DNA of 64,000 bases from Cellulomonas sp. 73-92. Lineage in GTDB: Bacteria; Actinomycetota; Actinomycetes; Actinomycetales; Cellulomonadaceae. The DNA lies in assembly GCF_001898175.1 (NCBI RefSeq), contig NZ_MKTH01000019.1:31176-95175 (forward strand). The letters run 5' to 3'. This document shows, in pieces, positions 16,848 through 26,140 of the stretch. A model generated the notes under the pieces. The model saw only the letters and a list, made by a program, of their open reading frames with translations, was not told the origin of the DNA and ran no database searches. A program made the position numbers and the translations under genes. Each line of letters starts with the position of its first letter. Within the stretch, counting starts at the first letter, position 1.

Positions 16848-18053
16848 TCACCAGTACCTCTTCCAGTCCGCCAGCGTGTGGCGGGCGAGCGCCTCCAGGT
16901 AGAAGTAGTCGCCCCACAGGCAGCCCTCGTCGATGCCCCAGCCGGCCGGCAGGCTGTAGACGGCGTGCAGCAGCAGGGCGTCGGAGTCCACACCTTCGGC
17001 GGCCGGGGTGTAGCCGGCGACCAGGGCTCGCAGGATCTGCACGCCGGCGCCGGCGTAGGCGTCGGCCCGGGCGCCGTCGGGTTCGACTCGCGCCAGCTCG
17101 TGCAGGCCGCAGGCGGCGATGGCGGCGGCCGAGCTGTCGCGCGGCTGGCCGTCGCCGTCGGTGAAGTCGAGGTCCCAGAAGGCGACGTGGTCGGCGGGCA
17201 GGTGGGCCAGGAAGTAGTCGGCGCACCGCTCGGCGGCGACGAGCAGCTCCTGGCTGCCGGTCGCCTGGAAGTTCAGGGCGAAGCCGTAGATGCCCCACGC
17301 CTGCCCGCGAGCCCAGCAGGAGTCGTCGCCGGCGCCCTGGGCGGTCGTGCCGCGCAGCGGCTGTCCGGTCACCGGGTCCCAGTGGAACGTGTGGAACGTC
17401 GAGTCGTCGGCGCGCACGATGTGCTCCGCCAGCTGTGCGGTGTGCCGGCGCACCGCGTCGGCGTACCGCTGCTCACCGGTCTGCTCGAACGCCCAGCTCA
17501 GCAGCGGCATGTTCATCAGCGAGTCGATGATCGTGCGGCCCCGCTGCTCGGGGTCGTCCAGGTCGCCCCAGGCCTGGATGATCCCGGCCGGCTCGAGGAA
17601 CCGGCCCATCAGGTGGTCGGCGGCGGCCAGCGCCGCGGCACGCGCGTCCTGGTCGCCGGTCAGCCGCCACGGCGCCACGCAGGCCAGCGTGTACAGGAAG
17701 CCGAGGTCGTGGGTGTCCAGGTCCTCCCCGGCGCGCTGACGACGCTCGAAGTCCAGGGCGTGCCGGGCGGCGGCGGCCCGGAACTGCTCGTCGCCGGTCA
17801 GCTGCCAGGCCAGCCACTGCTGTCCGGGGACGAACCCGGTGGTCCAGTCCCGGTTGGCGCCCTCGGGGAAGGGCCCGCTTGCCGGCCGCAGCGGGTAGCG
17901 GTTGTGGTGGGTGGTGTCGTCGGGGTACTCGTCGGCGAAGCGGGCGATGTTGCGGCGCACGATCTGGGCCGCGGCGCCCACCGCGGGAGTCAGCTCTCTG
18001 GCAAGCGTCGAGGCGCCCGCGTCCGGTGCGACGTGGGCAGGCGATGTCGTCAT
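16848..18053 (-). CDS. GH88 unsaturated glucuronyl hydrolase
   Basis: A 401-residue (alpha/alpha)6-barrel enzyme with no signal peptide, so it is cytosolic. Features are NRDWTTGFVPGQQWLAW (about 68-84), THDLGFLYTLA with D116, RTIIDSLMNMPLLSWAFEQ with D177, and STFHTFHWDPVTGQPLRG followed by CWARGQAWGIYGFAL. The two Asp positions correspond to the catalytic pair of GH88 (HDLGF and IID-MMN motifs). It removes the 4,5-unsaturated uronic acid from the non-reducing end of lyase-generated oligosaccharides, and the liberated sugar feeds KduI. GH105 (YteR-like) is related, but the THDLGF and WARGQAW blocks favour GH88. The ATG at 18053 has GAGATGG upstream. Confidence 0.87.
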   Translation of the reverse strand: MTTSPAHVAPDAGASTLARELTPAVGAAAQIVRRNIARFADEYPDDTTHHNRYPLRPASGPFPEGANRDWTTGFVPGQQWLAWQLTGDEQFRAAAARHALDFERRQRAGEDLDTHDLGFLYTLACVAPWRLTGDQDARAAALAAADHLMGRFLEPAGIIQAWGDLDDPEQRGRTIIDSLMNMPLLSWAFEQTGEQRYADAVRRHTAQLAEHIVRADDSTFHTFHWDPVTGQPLRGTTAQGAGDDSCWARGQAWGIYGFALNFQATGSQELLVAAERCADYFLAHLPADHVAFWDLDFTDGDGQPRDSSAAAIAACGLHELARVEPDGARADAYAGAGVQILRALVAGYTPAAEGVDSDALLLHAVYSLPAGWGIDEGCLWGDYFYLEALARHTLADWKRYW

Positions 18054-18100
18054 GGTTGTTCCATCTCTTGTGTCGGTCTGGTCAGCGTTCGGGCAGGCAC

Positions 18101-18814
18101 TCACCGAGCGAGGCTCGAGCCGGGGTCCAGGGCGCGCAGCATCTGCCGGCCGGCGCCCCACACCGCGTACAGCAGCGGTGCGGCGGTCAGGCCCAGCCCG
18201 AGGGCCGGGCTGGCGACGACCACGCCCGCCAGCAGCCACAGCACCCCGAGCGCGACGAGGGTCAGGTACCAGCGGCGCACCGCCAGGACGAAGCCGACCT
18301 GCACCAGGTCCCGCAGCCGGGCGGTCGGGGCCTGGGACGCCACGATCAGCGCCACCACGGCGGTGGCCGCCGTCAGCACCATGAGGACGGTCAGCACCGG
18401 GATGGCCAGGGCTCCCACGCGCAGCCCCCACACCGCGCGCACGTCCACGGCCATCACGGCGATCAGCCCGGTCGCCGCACCGCCCACAGCGATGGCCCGT
18501 CGAAAGCCGTGCCGGTAGGCCCGCGCGTAGGTGCGCACCACCGGCGCCGTGGAGTCGGCGGCGTGGGCGGCGAAGGTGGCGAACGCCGCGACCAGCGCCG
18601 GCCCGCCCAGCGGCGCCAGCAGCACCGCCGCCGGCCAGGTCTTCGCCCCGTCGGTGGCGACCAGGACCGCGAGCAGGGGCAGGCATGCCATGACGAGCAG
18701 GGCGTTGGTCGCCAGCCCGAGGTAGATCGTGCTCAGCACCGTCTGATAGGCGTCGGGGTTGAGCAGCGGCGGGCGTCGGACCCCGGCGCGCGTATCGGTC
18801 GTGGCCATCGTCAT
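18101..18814 (-). CDS. YesL-family (DUF624) membrane protein
   Basis: A 237-residue integral membrane protein with about six hydrophobic helices (NALLVMACLPLLAVLVA, AAVLLAPLGGPALVAAFATF, VLTVLMVLTAATAVVALIVA, LVALGVLWLLAGVVVASPAL). The start region PDAYQTVLSTIYLGLATNAL and the position next to a sugar ABC importer are typical of YesL proteins, which are encoded beside oligogalacturonide or rhamnogalacturonan transporters; their precise role is unknown. The start (ATG 18814, or 18808) overlaps the stop of the permease gene upstream. Confidence 0.8.
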   Translation of the reverse strand: MTMATTDTRAGVRRPPLLNPDAYQTVLSTIYLGLATNALLVMACLPLLAVLVATDGAKTWPAAVLLAPLGGPALVAAFATFAAHAADSTAPVVRTYARAYRHGFRRAIAVGGAATGLIAVMAVDVRAVWGLRVGALAIPVLTVLMVLTAATAVVALIVASQAPTARLRDLVQVGFVLAVRRWYLTLVALGVLWLLAGVVVASPALGLGLTAAPLLYAVWGAGRQMLRALDPGSSLAR

Positions 18815-19677
18815 CAGCCCTTCAGCCCCGTGGTGGCGATGCCCTGGACGAAGTGGCGTTGGCCGAGCATGAAGATCAGTGCGATCGGCAGCACCGACAG
18901 CACCGAGCCGGCCATGATCAGCGCGTACTCGGCGTTGTACTGCGAGATGAAGCTGCGCAGGCCGAGCTGGATGGTCCAGATCTCCGGGCTGCGCAGGTAG
19001 ATCAGCGGGCCGAGGTAGTCGTTCCAGGTGTTGGTGAACGTCAGCAGCGTCAGGCTGGCGATCGCCGGCACGGACAGCGGCAGCATGATGCGCCAGTAGA
19101 TGCCGTACTCGGACAGGCCGTCGATGCGGGCTGCCTCGGACAGCTCCTCGGGGATCGACTCGAAATACTGCTTCATCAAGAACACACCGAAGGCGGCGAA
19201 CGCCTGCAGCGCGACGATCGACCACAAGGTGTTCGACAGGTGCAGCTTGGAGAACAAGATGAACTGCGGGATCATGTACGACTGCCACGGCACCGCGATG
19301 GTCCCGACATAGGCCAGGAACAGCACGTCCCGACCCGGAAAGCGGGTGCGGGAAAAGCCGTATGCGGCGAAGCTTCCGGTGAGCACCTGCAGGAACGTCA
19401 CCGCCACCGACAAGACCAGCGTGTTCTTCAGCCAGGTGCCCATGTCGGCCTTCGTCCAGATGTCGATGAAGTTGCTCCACCGCACTGGGTTGGGAATCCA
19501 CTGCAGCGGGATGGTGAAGACCTGGTTGTTGCTCTTCAGGGAGGAGATCACCATCCAGACGAAGGGAAGCAGCACTGCCGCGGCGGCCACGATCAGGGCG
19601 CAGTAGCCCAGGACGCGACCGGCCACACCCCACGGGCGGCGGCGGGTGACGCGGGCGCCAGCCGTGACGACGGCCAT
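18814..19677 (-). CDS. carbohydrate ABC transporter permease (MalG-type)
   Basis: A 287-residue inner-membrane subunit with six predicted helices. The EAA loop reads EELSEAARIDGLSEYGIYWR, close to the canonical EAA---G contact with the ATPase. The N-terminal signature FVWMVISSLKSNNQVF and the C-terminal HFVQGIATTGLKG are typical of the MalG/LacG (CUT1) family. It forms the importer channel with the permease encoded directly upstream; the genes overlap by one base (TGATG). No ATPase gene is present in the locus, so a shared MsmK-like ATPase encoded elsewhere is likely. Confidence 0.92.
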   Translation of the reverse strand: MAVVTAGARVTRRRPWGVAGRVLGYCALIVAAAAVLLPFVWMVISSLKSNNQVFTIPLQWIPNPVRWSNFIDIWTKADMGTWLKNTLVLSVAVTFLQVLTGSFAAYGFSRTRFPGRDVLFLAYVGTIAVPWQSYMIPQFILFSKLHLSNTLWSIVALQAFAAFGVFLMKQYFESIPEELSEAARIDGLSEYGIYWRIMLPLSVPAIASLTLLTFTNTWNDYLGPLIYLRSPEIWTIQLGLRSFISQYNAEYALIMAGSVLSVLPIALIFMLGQRHFVQGIATTGLKG

Positions 19678-20642
19678 CAGCGGTCCCTCCTCTTGTTCAC
19701 AAGGAACTGGTAGATCGTGACGAGAATGCAGATCAAGAACAGCGAGACGGCGACCGCCGAGGCGTAGCCGAACTGGTTCTCCCCGAAGCCCTTCTGGTAG
19801 ATGTACTGGCTGAGCACGAGGGTCGACTGTCCCGGACCGCCGTTGGTCATCACGAGGATCAGGTCGAACACCTTGAAGCTGCCGATGGTCAGCATCACGG
19901 TGACGAAGAACGTGGTGGGCCGCAGGCACGGCATCGTGACGTTGCGGAACCGCTGCCACGCGTTCGCCCCGTCCATCCGGGCCGCTTCGTGCAGTTCGGC
20001 GGGAACGGTCTGCAGGCCGGCCAGGAACAGGAGCATGTAGTAGCCCATCTCCCGCCACGTGCCCACGATGATGACGGCGGGCATCGACCAGGTGGCCGAC
20101 GTCGTCCAGCCGGGAGCGTTCTGGACGCCGATGGCGTGCAGGAACTGGTTGATCGGCCCGTACTGCGGGCTGAACAGCATGTTCCAGACCACGGCGATCG
20201 CGACGATCGAGGTGATGTAGGGGAAGAAGGCGACGGTGCGGAAGAACGCCATGCCGCGCAGTCGTCGGTTCAGCAGCAGCGCCAGCGCCAGCGAGCAGGC
20301 CAGCGTCAGCGGGATGTGCACCGCGGCGTAGTAGACCGTGTTGAGCAGGGCGACGTGGTAGCTGCGGTCGGCCAGCATGCGGGTGTAGTTGGCGATACCG
20401 ATCCACTTCGCGGTGCCGAACACGTTCCAGGTGGTGAACGACACGTAGAACAAGATGAGCACCGGCACGAGCGTCAAGACCGCGAACCCGATGAAGTTCG
20501 GCAGGACGAAGGTCCAGCCGACCAGGGTGTTACGCGCCTTGAGCCGGCTGCCGGGGCGGCGCTTGGTCGATCGCCCGCGGCGTGCCGGGGGCGATGACGG
20601 CGAGGCTGCACGCCCGGCGCTTGCGATTGCGGCGGTGGCCAT
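19677..20642 (-). CDS. carbohydrate ABC transporter permease (MalF-type)
   Basis: A 321-residue inner-membrane subunit. A basic Ser/Arg-rich cytoplasmic tail of about 37 residues precedes six helices beginning TFVLPNFIGFAVLTLVPVL. The EAA loop is VPAELHEAARMDGANAWQRF, followed by VMTNGGPGQSTLVLSQYIYQ, a hallmark of CUT1 sugar permeases. It follows the substrate-binding lipoprotein gene by 136 bp and partners the MalG-type permease downstream. The importer probably takes up unsaturated di- or oligo-uronides given the catabolic genes around it. Confidence 0.92.
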   Translation of the reverse strand: MATAAIASAGRAASPSSPPARRGRSTKRRPGSRLKARNTLVGWTFVLPNFIGFAVLTLVPVLILFYVSFTTWNVFGTAKWIGIANYTRMLADRSYHVALLNTVYYAAVHIPLTLACSLALALLLNRRLRGMAFFRTVAFFPYITSIVAIAVVWNMLFSPQYGPINQFLHAIGVQNAPGWTTSATWSMPAVIIVGTWREMGYYMLLFLAGLQTVPAELHEAARMDGANAWQRFRNVTMPCLRPTTFFVTVMLTIGSFKVFDLILVMTNGGPGQSTLVLSQYIYQKGFGENQFGYASAVAVSLFLICILVTIYQFLVNKRRDR

Positions 20643-20778
20643 GGGTGGCTCCAGGATCTGAGGCGGTGTTCGGTGTGCAGGCCACACCCGCGCGGCCGGC
20701 GGATCCGGGGGCGTCCTTCGCGGGGACGCCCCCGGAACCTGTGCTGCGGGACGGGGCCGTGCCTTCTGGGCCCGCCGG

Positions 20779-22131
20779 TCAGCCGGCGTTGGCCTCGGAC
20801 TTGGCCCGGTCCTGCGCCTGGCTGATCGCGTCGTCCACGGACGAGGACCCGGACATGATCGCCGAGTGCATGTCGCTGAGGATGTTGACGATCGCGGCGG
20901 TGCGGGTGTCCACCGGGTTCTCCACGTGCACGTCACGGGTCGACCAGGCGAACTTCGACAGGTCGTCGGTCGGCACGCCCTTGGCGGAGAAGAACACGTC
21001 GCTCACCGCGTCGTTGATCAGCGCCGGCGTGATGCCGATCCCGGCCACGGCCTTGGCGCCGTCCTCGCCGGCCGCGAACGTCAAGAACGCCTTGGCCGCG
21101 TCGACCTTGTCCTTGTCGACCTTCGCGTTGATGCTCAGCCCGGTCGGGTCGGCGAAGGACACCGGGACCTTGTCCAGCTTCGTGGTCGACGTGTCGTACT
21201 GCGGGACCGGGGCGACACCCCAGTTGAACGTGTCCGCGTCACCCTTCGCCTGCTGGGTGGCCAGGGCCGCGATGTACCACGACCCGATGTTCATCATCGC
21301 CGCCTTCTGGGTGCCGAACTGCGCCTGGTAGGTCAGGCTGTTCGTCGTGGCGGTGCCGAAGTCGATCTGCGCGCCCTCGGACTGCAGCTTCAGCGACCGC
21401 TCGTAGTACGGCTTCAGGAACTGGAAGTCGCCGGACAGGATGTCGGCGCCGGGCGTCTGCCCGGCCGCCAGCCCCCAGTCGCTGGTCGGCCACACGTGCT
21501 GGTAGGCGGCGTAGGCGTCCGAACCGGCAGCCTTCAGGCCCTTCTGCAGCGACTCGGCCGCGGTGACGTAGTCGTCCCACGTCCACGAGCCGTCCGGGTA
21601 GGTGACCTTCGCCTTGTCGAACAGGTCCTTGTTGTAGAACAGCAGCCACGCGTCCTGCCGGTACGGCACCGCCCACGTCTTGCCGTCGACCGTGTACTTG
21701 TCGACGTTGGCGGTCGCCGGGTCGAGCGAGGCGGCGACGTCCGAGACGTCCAGCGCCATGCCGGCGGACTGGTAGGTGGGGAACGTCTTCAGGCTCTTGT
21801 GGACGAAGATGTCCGGCGCCGTGCCGGCCGCCAGGTCCGCGGTCAGCTGGGTGTCGTAGTTCGCGGCGTCGTACTCGACGAGCTTGATCGTCAGGTTCGG
21901 GTACTTGGTGTGGAAGCCGTCCGCCAGCGCCTGGAACTCCGGCGTGCTGGCCAGGCTCCACGCCGCCATCGTCAGCGTGATGGGGGTGTCAAACGTCGGC
22001 TCCGCGCTGGCGCTCGTGCTCGGGCCGGTTCCGCTCGTCTCGCCGGTGCCACCGCCTCCGCTACCGCACGCTGTCAGTACCAGGGTCGCCGCGGCGGCCA
22101 TGGCGATCGCGGCCGGGATTGTGCGCTTCAT
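20779..22131 (-). CDS. sugar ABC transporter substrate-binding lipoprotein
   Basis: A 450-residue family 1 extracellular solute-binding protein. The lipobox LTAC puts the lipidated Cys at residue 22, followed by a Gly/Ser/Thr-rich tether. The body shows ITLTMAAWSLASTPEFQALA, KYPNLTIKLVEYDAANYDTQ, LAAGTAPDIFVHKSLKTFP, DGKTWAVPYRQDAWLLFYN and KAFLTFAAGEDGAKAVAG, typical of MalE/MsmE-like receptors. The ATG at 22131 has AAGGAGAGCGAGGAG upstream. It is membrane-tethered outside the cell and delivers oligosaccharide to the two permeases downstream. The 136-bp gap after it is common in such operons and may contain a stabilising structure. Confidence 0.92.
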   Translation of the reverse strand: MKRTIPAAIAMAAAATLVLTACGSGGGGTGETSGTGPSTSASAEPTFDTPITLTMAAWSLASTPEFQALADGFHTKYPNLTIKLVEYDAANYDTQLTADLAAGTAPDIFVHKSLKTFPTYQSAGMALDVSDVAASLDPATANVDKYTVDGKTWAVPYRQDAWLLFYNKDLFDKAKVTYPDGSWTWDDYVTAAESLQKGLKAAGSDAYAAYQHVWPTSDWGLAAGQTPGADILSGDFQFLKPYYERSLKLQSEGAQIDFGTATTNSLTYQAQFGTQKAAMMNIGSWYIAALATQQAKGDADTFNWGVAPVPQYDTSTTKLDKVPVSFADPTGLSINAKVDKDKVDAAKAFLTFAAGEDGAKAVAGIGITPALINDAVSDVFFSAKGVPTDDLSKFAWSTRDVHVENPVDTRTAAIVNILSDMHSAIMSGSSSVDDAISQAQDRAKSEANAG

Positions 22132-22217
22132 CTCCTCGCTCTCCTTCGAGGTCGGGGGCCCGGTCGCCCGGGCCTGAGTTGAACCGGCGCCACGGCGGCG
22201 ACCGGCACAGGCAGGGC

Positions 22218-24164
22218 TCAGGGCAGGTCGGTGGTGGTGGTCACCCCGTCCGGCCACACCACACGCGCGGACGGGTGCCGCGCGTCGATGTCGAGCGACG
22301 GCTCGTGCCGCTCGGTGCGCGAGGACGGTGTTCCCTCCAGCACCACCAACGCGGCCGACCAGCCTCCGGCGTGGACCGGGAAGTCGGCCCACGGGGTCGT
22401 GGACGCCTCGCCGAGGATGCTGGCGCCGGTGCGGTGCTCGCTGCCGGTGGCCAGTGCCTCGGTCAGCGGCAGCACGCTCGAGGTCAGGCCGTCGCCGTCC
22501 ACCGTCGCCCACCCCCCGACGCGCAGCCGGGTGGGCACGGTCGTGGCATCGTCCGCCAGGGAGTCGACCCGGACCAGGCGCACCTCCCACGGTCCCCGCA
22601 CCAGCGAGACGACCGTCAGCGTGCCGGCGTCGGTGGCCTCGCCGGTCCAGCCGTACCCGTGGTTCCACTGCTCGACGTCGGGGGTCAGCCAGTGCGCGGC
22701 AGCCCGCGAGCCGCCCACCCCCACCCGGGTGCCGTCGGCGCACTCCTCGACGCGCAGTGCGAGCCTGGTCAGGCCCGTGCGGTGGGTCGCCCTGCCGTCG
22801 CCGTCCAGCAGCACCGCCGACTGGTCGACCGGTGAGGCCCAGCTCGCCTCGTCCAGCCACGGCGCGGTGGCCGTCGAGTAGCCGATCCGCGCGTACAGCC
22901 CGGAGTCGCCGCGGCGGTCGCCCTCCACCGCGTGGTCGGTGCCGTGGTTGACGATGCGCACGATGCCGTCCCCCAGGGTGCCGGCGATCAGCCAGCCCGG
23001 TCCGCGCACCGAGCGCAGCACGTCGCCGCGCTCGACGGGCAACGGCTGCTCCACGGCGGTCCACGCCGGGTGGTCGGCCGGCAGCGACAGCCCGAGCAGG
23101 CCCTTGCTCGCCCAGTACGGCGACCCGGTGCCCGAGTACGCCTGGGCCAACCCCTGCCAGGAGCCGAACCAGCCGGTCGTCAGCAGGCCACGCTCGTCGG
23201 GCACGCCTTGCTCGGCGAAGTGCTTGACGATCCCCGAGGCGGCGCGGCGCAACACACCCGGCGCGACGCTGGGCACCTGCGCGATCGCGCCGACCCAGAA
23301 CGGGGCCGCCGCCGCGAACCGATAGATCAGGCTGCGGCCCTGCACCAGCGGCCCGCCGTCCGCCCCGACCAGGGTGATCGCGTCCTGCAGGTAGCGGTCC
23401 AGCAGCTGACGGTCCCGCTCTCGGCGAGGTGCGGCCAGCTCCTGCGCGCCGTCCATCCGAGCCCACAGCGTGGGGTACAGATGCAGCGCCCAGCCGACGT
23501 AGTGGTCGAACGCGCGCTCGAACCCGTCGGAGATCCAGCCGTCGGCCTGGAAGAACGAGTCGTGCGTGGCCAGGTCGTCGGCCATGTCGTCGCTGGAGTA
23601 GGGGCCGCCGACCGACTTCAGGAACGTCTCGACGACCAGCCGGAACCAGACCCAGTTGATCCGCGGGTAAGTGTGGTCCCCGACCGCCTCGGCCAGGTAG
23701 TCGACCACCCGGTCCTGCACCGGCGAGTCCAGCCGGTCCCAGATCCACGGCCGGGTCATGTCCAAGACCAGCGCGATCGAGGCGGCCTCCACCTTGGCCT
23801 GCGGGTGCTCCGACAGCCGCACCCAGCGGTCCGGCACCGACGGGTCGGTGCCGGTCGCGATGCCCTGCGCGTACCACTCCGCGAGGTTGTCCGGGTCCTG
23901 CCCACGCTCGCCGGCCAAGCGGAACCCCGCCGCCAGGAACGTGCGGGCAAACCCCTCCAAGCCGTCGATGTCACGGCCGTACCCGCCCTCGGGGCCCGGC
24001 ACGGTGATGCGCCCGTGACCCGGCGAGGCGTACGGACGCACCGAGCGCAGCAGCCGGTCCGCGAACGCCGCCCACCGCGCACGATCCCAGCCGGTCAGCG
24101 GCGACGTGGGCGCCTCCGCGTGCCCATCAGCATCCACCAGCATCGTGCGCTCGTCGTGTGCCAT
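22218..24164 (-). CDS. DUF2264 protein, probable uronide-active glycosidase
   Basis: A 648-residue soluble protein. The N-terminal ~400 residues form a helical toroid: DRARWAAFADRLLRSVRPYA, DIDGLEGFARTFLAAGFRL, PRINWVWFRLVVETFLKSVG, FFQADGWISDGFERAFDHY and VGWALHLYPTLW are diagnostic of DUF2264. The C-terminal part is beta-rich. DUF2264 belongs, as far as I recall, to a recent glycoside-hydrolase family with beta-glucuronidase members; this locus supports action on uronides. It is the first gene of the operon after the divergent promoter region. No signal peptide is seen, so it works on imported substrate. Confidence 0.8.
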   Translation of the reverse strand: MAHDERTMLVDADGHAEAPTSPLTGWDRARWAAFADRLLRSVRPYASPGHGRITVPGPEGGYGRDIDGLEGFARTFLAAGFRLAGERGQDPDNLAEWYAQGIATGTDPSVPDRWVRLSEHPQAKVEAASIALVLDMTRPWIWDRLDSPVQDRVVDYLAEAVGDHTYPRINWVWFRLVVETFLKSVGGPYSSDDMADDLATHDSFFQADGWISDGFERAFDHYVGWALHLYPTLWARMDGAQELAAPRRERDRQLLDRYLQDAITLVGADGGPLVQGRSLIYRFAAAAPFWVGAIAQVPSVAPGVLRRAASGIVKHFAEQGVPDERGLLTTGWFGSWQGLAQAYSGTGSPYWASKGLLGLSLPADHPAWTAVEQPLPVERGDVLRSVRGPGWLIAGTLGDGIVRIVNHGTDHAVEGDRRGDSGLYARIGYSTATAPWLDEASWASPVDQSAVLLDGDGRATHRTGLTRLALRVEECADGTRVGVGGSRAAAHWLTPDVEQWNHGYGWTGEATDAGTLTVVSLVRGPWEVRLVRVDSLADDATTVPTRLRVGGWATVDGDGLTSSVLPLTEALATGSEHRTGASILGEASTTPWADFPVHAGGWSAALVVLEGTPSSRTERHEPSLDIDARHPSARVVWPDGVTTTTDLP

Positions 24165-24371
24165 CAGGCCCTTCTCCGTTGAAGCCCGGAAACGCCGGCC
24201 TCCTCACCGAGGCCGATCGGTGCGCTCACCGAACTGACGAGAGCCGAGTGAAACGGTCACACTCGCTCACTGTCAACGTACTCATGTCGTATAGTGATCG
24301 ACTTTGTTGCATTGCGTACTAGTCTTGAGGGCACACGTCCGTAGGCATCGGCAGGAAGGAGCGGATTCACC
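24165..24371. promoter_or_regulatory. divergent promoter/operator region of uronide locus
   Basis: A 207-bp region separates the divergent catabolic operon and its regulator. It contains a markedly AT-richer core (about 24265-24330, including GTCAACGTACTC and GTCGTATAGTGATCGAC) in otherwise GC-rich surroundings, as expected of back-to-back promoters with operator sites. The regulator's RBS (AGGAAGGAG) lies at 24353-24361. I cannot assign -35/-10 boxes or an operator with confidence. Confidence 0.5.
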
Positions 24372-25466
24372 ATGGCCGAAGGCGCCGACAGCCCGCTGCT
24401 GGTCGCCGCGCGACGAGCCCACCTGCTCAAGGTGCTCGAACGCGACGGAGCCGTACGCATCTCAGAGGTCTCCGCCGAGCTCGGCGTCGCACCAGTGACC
24501 CTGCGGCGCGACATCGTTGTGCTCGAACGAGAAGGACGGCTGCACCGGGTGTACGGCGGGGCCGTCGCGCTGCCCGCAGCCGAGGTCCGCGACCCGGTCC
24601 TGGGCGACGGCGCCTTCGGGGTGCTCGTGCCCTCGCTCGACTACTACTGGCCCGGCGTGGTGCGCGGCATCGAGGACGAGGCACGCAGCCACGGCCTGCG
24701 CATCGTGCTGCGGGGCTCCTCCTACGAGGCGACCGACGAGCGCCCCGTCCTCGAACGCCTGGTCGAGACCGAGAACCTGCTCGGCCTGATCGTCGCCCCC
24801 AGCCCGATCGGACCCCGATCGCAGGCCGTCGCCCAATGGCTGGGCGCATCGAGAATCCCCCACGTGCTCGTCGAGCGCGACGCCTCACAGTCCCTGCACG
24901 GCGAGGCACTGGAGTCCGTCGTCTCCGACCACGCCCTCGGCGCCCTGCTCGCCGTCAAGCACCTGGTCGACCTCGGCCACCGCCGAGTCGGACTCGTCCT
25001 GCTGCAGTCGCCCACCTCCCGACGCATCGCCGCCGGATGGCGCGCCGCCTGCGCCGAACTGAAGCTCGCCCCCGACGAACGGTTCGAACGCGTGATCCCC
25101 GACCGCCTCAGCCACACCTACCCCAGCGCGATCAAGAACGTCGGCGAGATCGTGCACGCCGCGCTCGCCAACGGCATCACCGCACTGCTCGTCCACGCCG
25201 ACCCCGAAGCCGTCGCACTGGTCCAACACGCCCAAGCGGCCGGGGTCTCGATCCCCGGCGACCTGTCCATCATCGCCTACGACGACGAGATCGCCGGCCT
25301 GTTCAGCCCGGCCCTCACCGCCGTGCACCCGCCCCGCGACGACGTCGGCCGAGCCGCCGTCGACCTACTCGTCAAACGCATCACACACCCCAACCGAGCA
25401 ATCCACCGCACCGTCGTCAGCCCCCGCCTCGTCATCCGGCAGTCCACAGGCCCAGTCGCCAAGTAG
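24372..25466 (+). CDS. transcriptional regulator: DeoR-type HTH fused to LacI-type sensor
   Basis: A 364-residue regulator. Residues 11-65 form a DeoR-like winged helix (AARRAHLLKVLERDGAVRIS, EVSAELGVAPVTLRRDIVVL, EGRLHRVYGGAVAL). From about residue 80 it switches to a LacI/periplasmic-binding sensor: GVLVPSLDYYWPGVVRGIED, LLGLIVAPSPIG, PHVLVERD, VSDHALGALLAVKHLVDLGH, AAGVSIPGDLSIIAYDDEIA and ALTAVHPPRDDVGRAAVDLL. Canonical DeoR proteins carry a phosphosugar-binding domain instead, so this is a hybrid architecture (known in actinobacteria as substrate-binding-domain regulators). Divergent orientation argues that it controls the uronide operon in response to a sugar ligand. Confidence 0.88.
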   Translation: MAEGADSPLLVAARRAHLLKVLERDGAVRISEVSAELGVAPVTLRRDIVVLEREGRLHRVYGGAVALPAAEVRDPVLGDGAFGVLVPSLDYYWPGVVRGIEDEARSHGLRIVLRGSSYEATDERPVLERLVETENLLGLIVAPSPIGPRSQAVAQWLGASRIPHVLVERDASQSLHGEALESVVSDHALGALLAVKHLVDLGHRRVGLVLLQSPTSRRIAAGWRAACAELKLAPDERFERVIPDRLSHTYPSAIKNVGEIVHAALANGITALLVHADPEAVALVQHAQAAGVSIPGDLSIIAYDDEIAGLFSPALTAVHPPRDDVGRAAVDLLVKRITHPNRAIHRTVVSPRLVIRQSTGPVAK

Positions 25467-26140
25467 GTCGACACGAGCGAAAACCGCTTGCCCGCGGCCA
25501 GTGTCCACAACCAATCGCGTCGCTCACACGCGCCGCCCGCCTCTAGTTGGCTGCCGGCCCCTGCGGCGCTCGTCGAAGGCGCGCTGCGCGCCGAAGCGGC
25601 GAATCTCCGCTGACGGGCTACCTGGACCGCGACATTGACGCGGTGTTGCGCGGAACCCGGCGCGACCGACCGCCACCGCCGCGATGACCACGTCGGCGCA
25701 AGGCGGTTCGACTCGATGATCAGGTGGCGGGACGCGCCTGGCACCGCCGCCAACTCCACATCGTGCGTCACGGTGGTGGACGCGTAGTACGTGATCGAGA
25801 AGAAGTCCGGTTCAGCCGTCGCGATCGTGTCCACGTCGCCGTGGTCTACGGCCTTTCGCGTACACCGTGGAGGTCCCCACGGCCTTGGTCCGAGGTGCTA
25901 GGCAGTGAGAGGCACTCGAGCTCGCGCGCACCGTGTCTCCTCGGCAGAACTCCATAGAGATCGAGGCAGCCTGCTGCGTTGAGCTTTCGTCCACCGCTGC
26001 CCAGTTGGCATCGGACACCCCGGCCGCCCAGTGCCTCTCCACCATCCTTGCGGGCCCCCGGTCCGTACCTGCCCCGGTGACGGGCTGTCCGTCAGCTGGC
26101 CGGGACGCCTGGGGTGTCCCGTCGACGGGAGGGGCGAGTG
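25467..26140. other. intergenic region with possible gene debris
   Basis: No complete gene is visible. A short minus-strand stretch at about 25690-25834 (FFSITYYASTTVTHDVELAA) looks protein-like but is bounded by frame breaks and matches nothing I recognise, so it may be the remains of a deleted gene. GGGAGGGG (26127-26134) is the RBS of the surface-protein gene. Confidence 0.4.

Noticed and set aside
16878..18518. A 546-codon plus-strand frame
   Set aside because: It is antisense to the GH88 gene, whose catalytic residues are clear.
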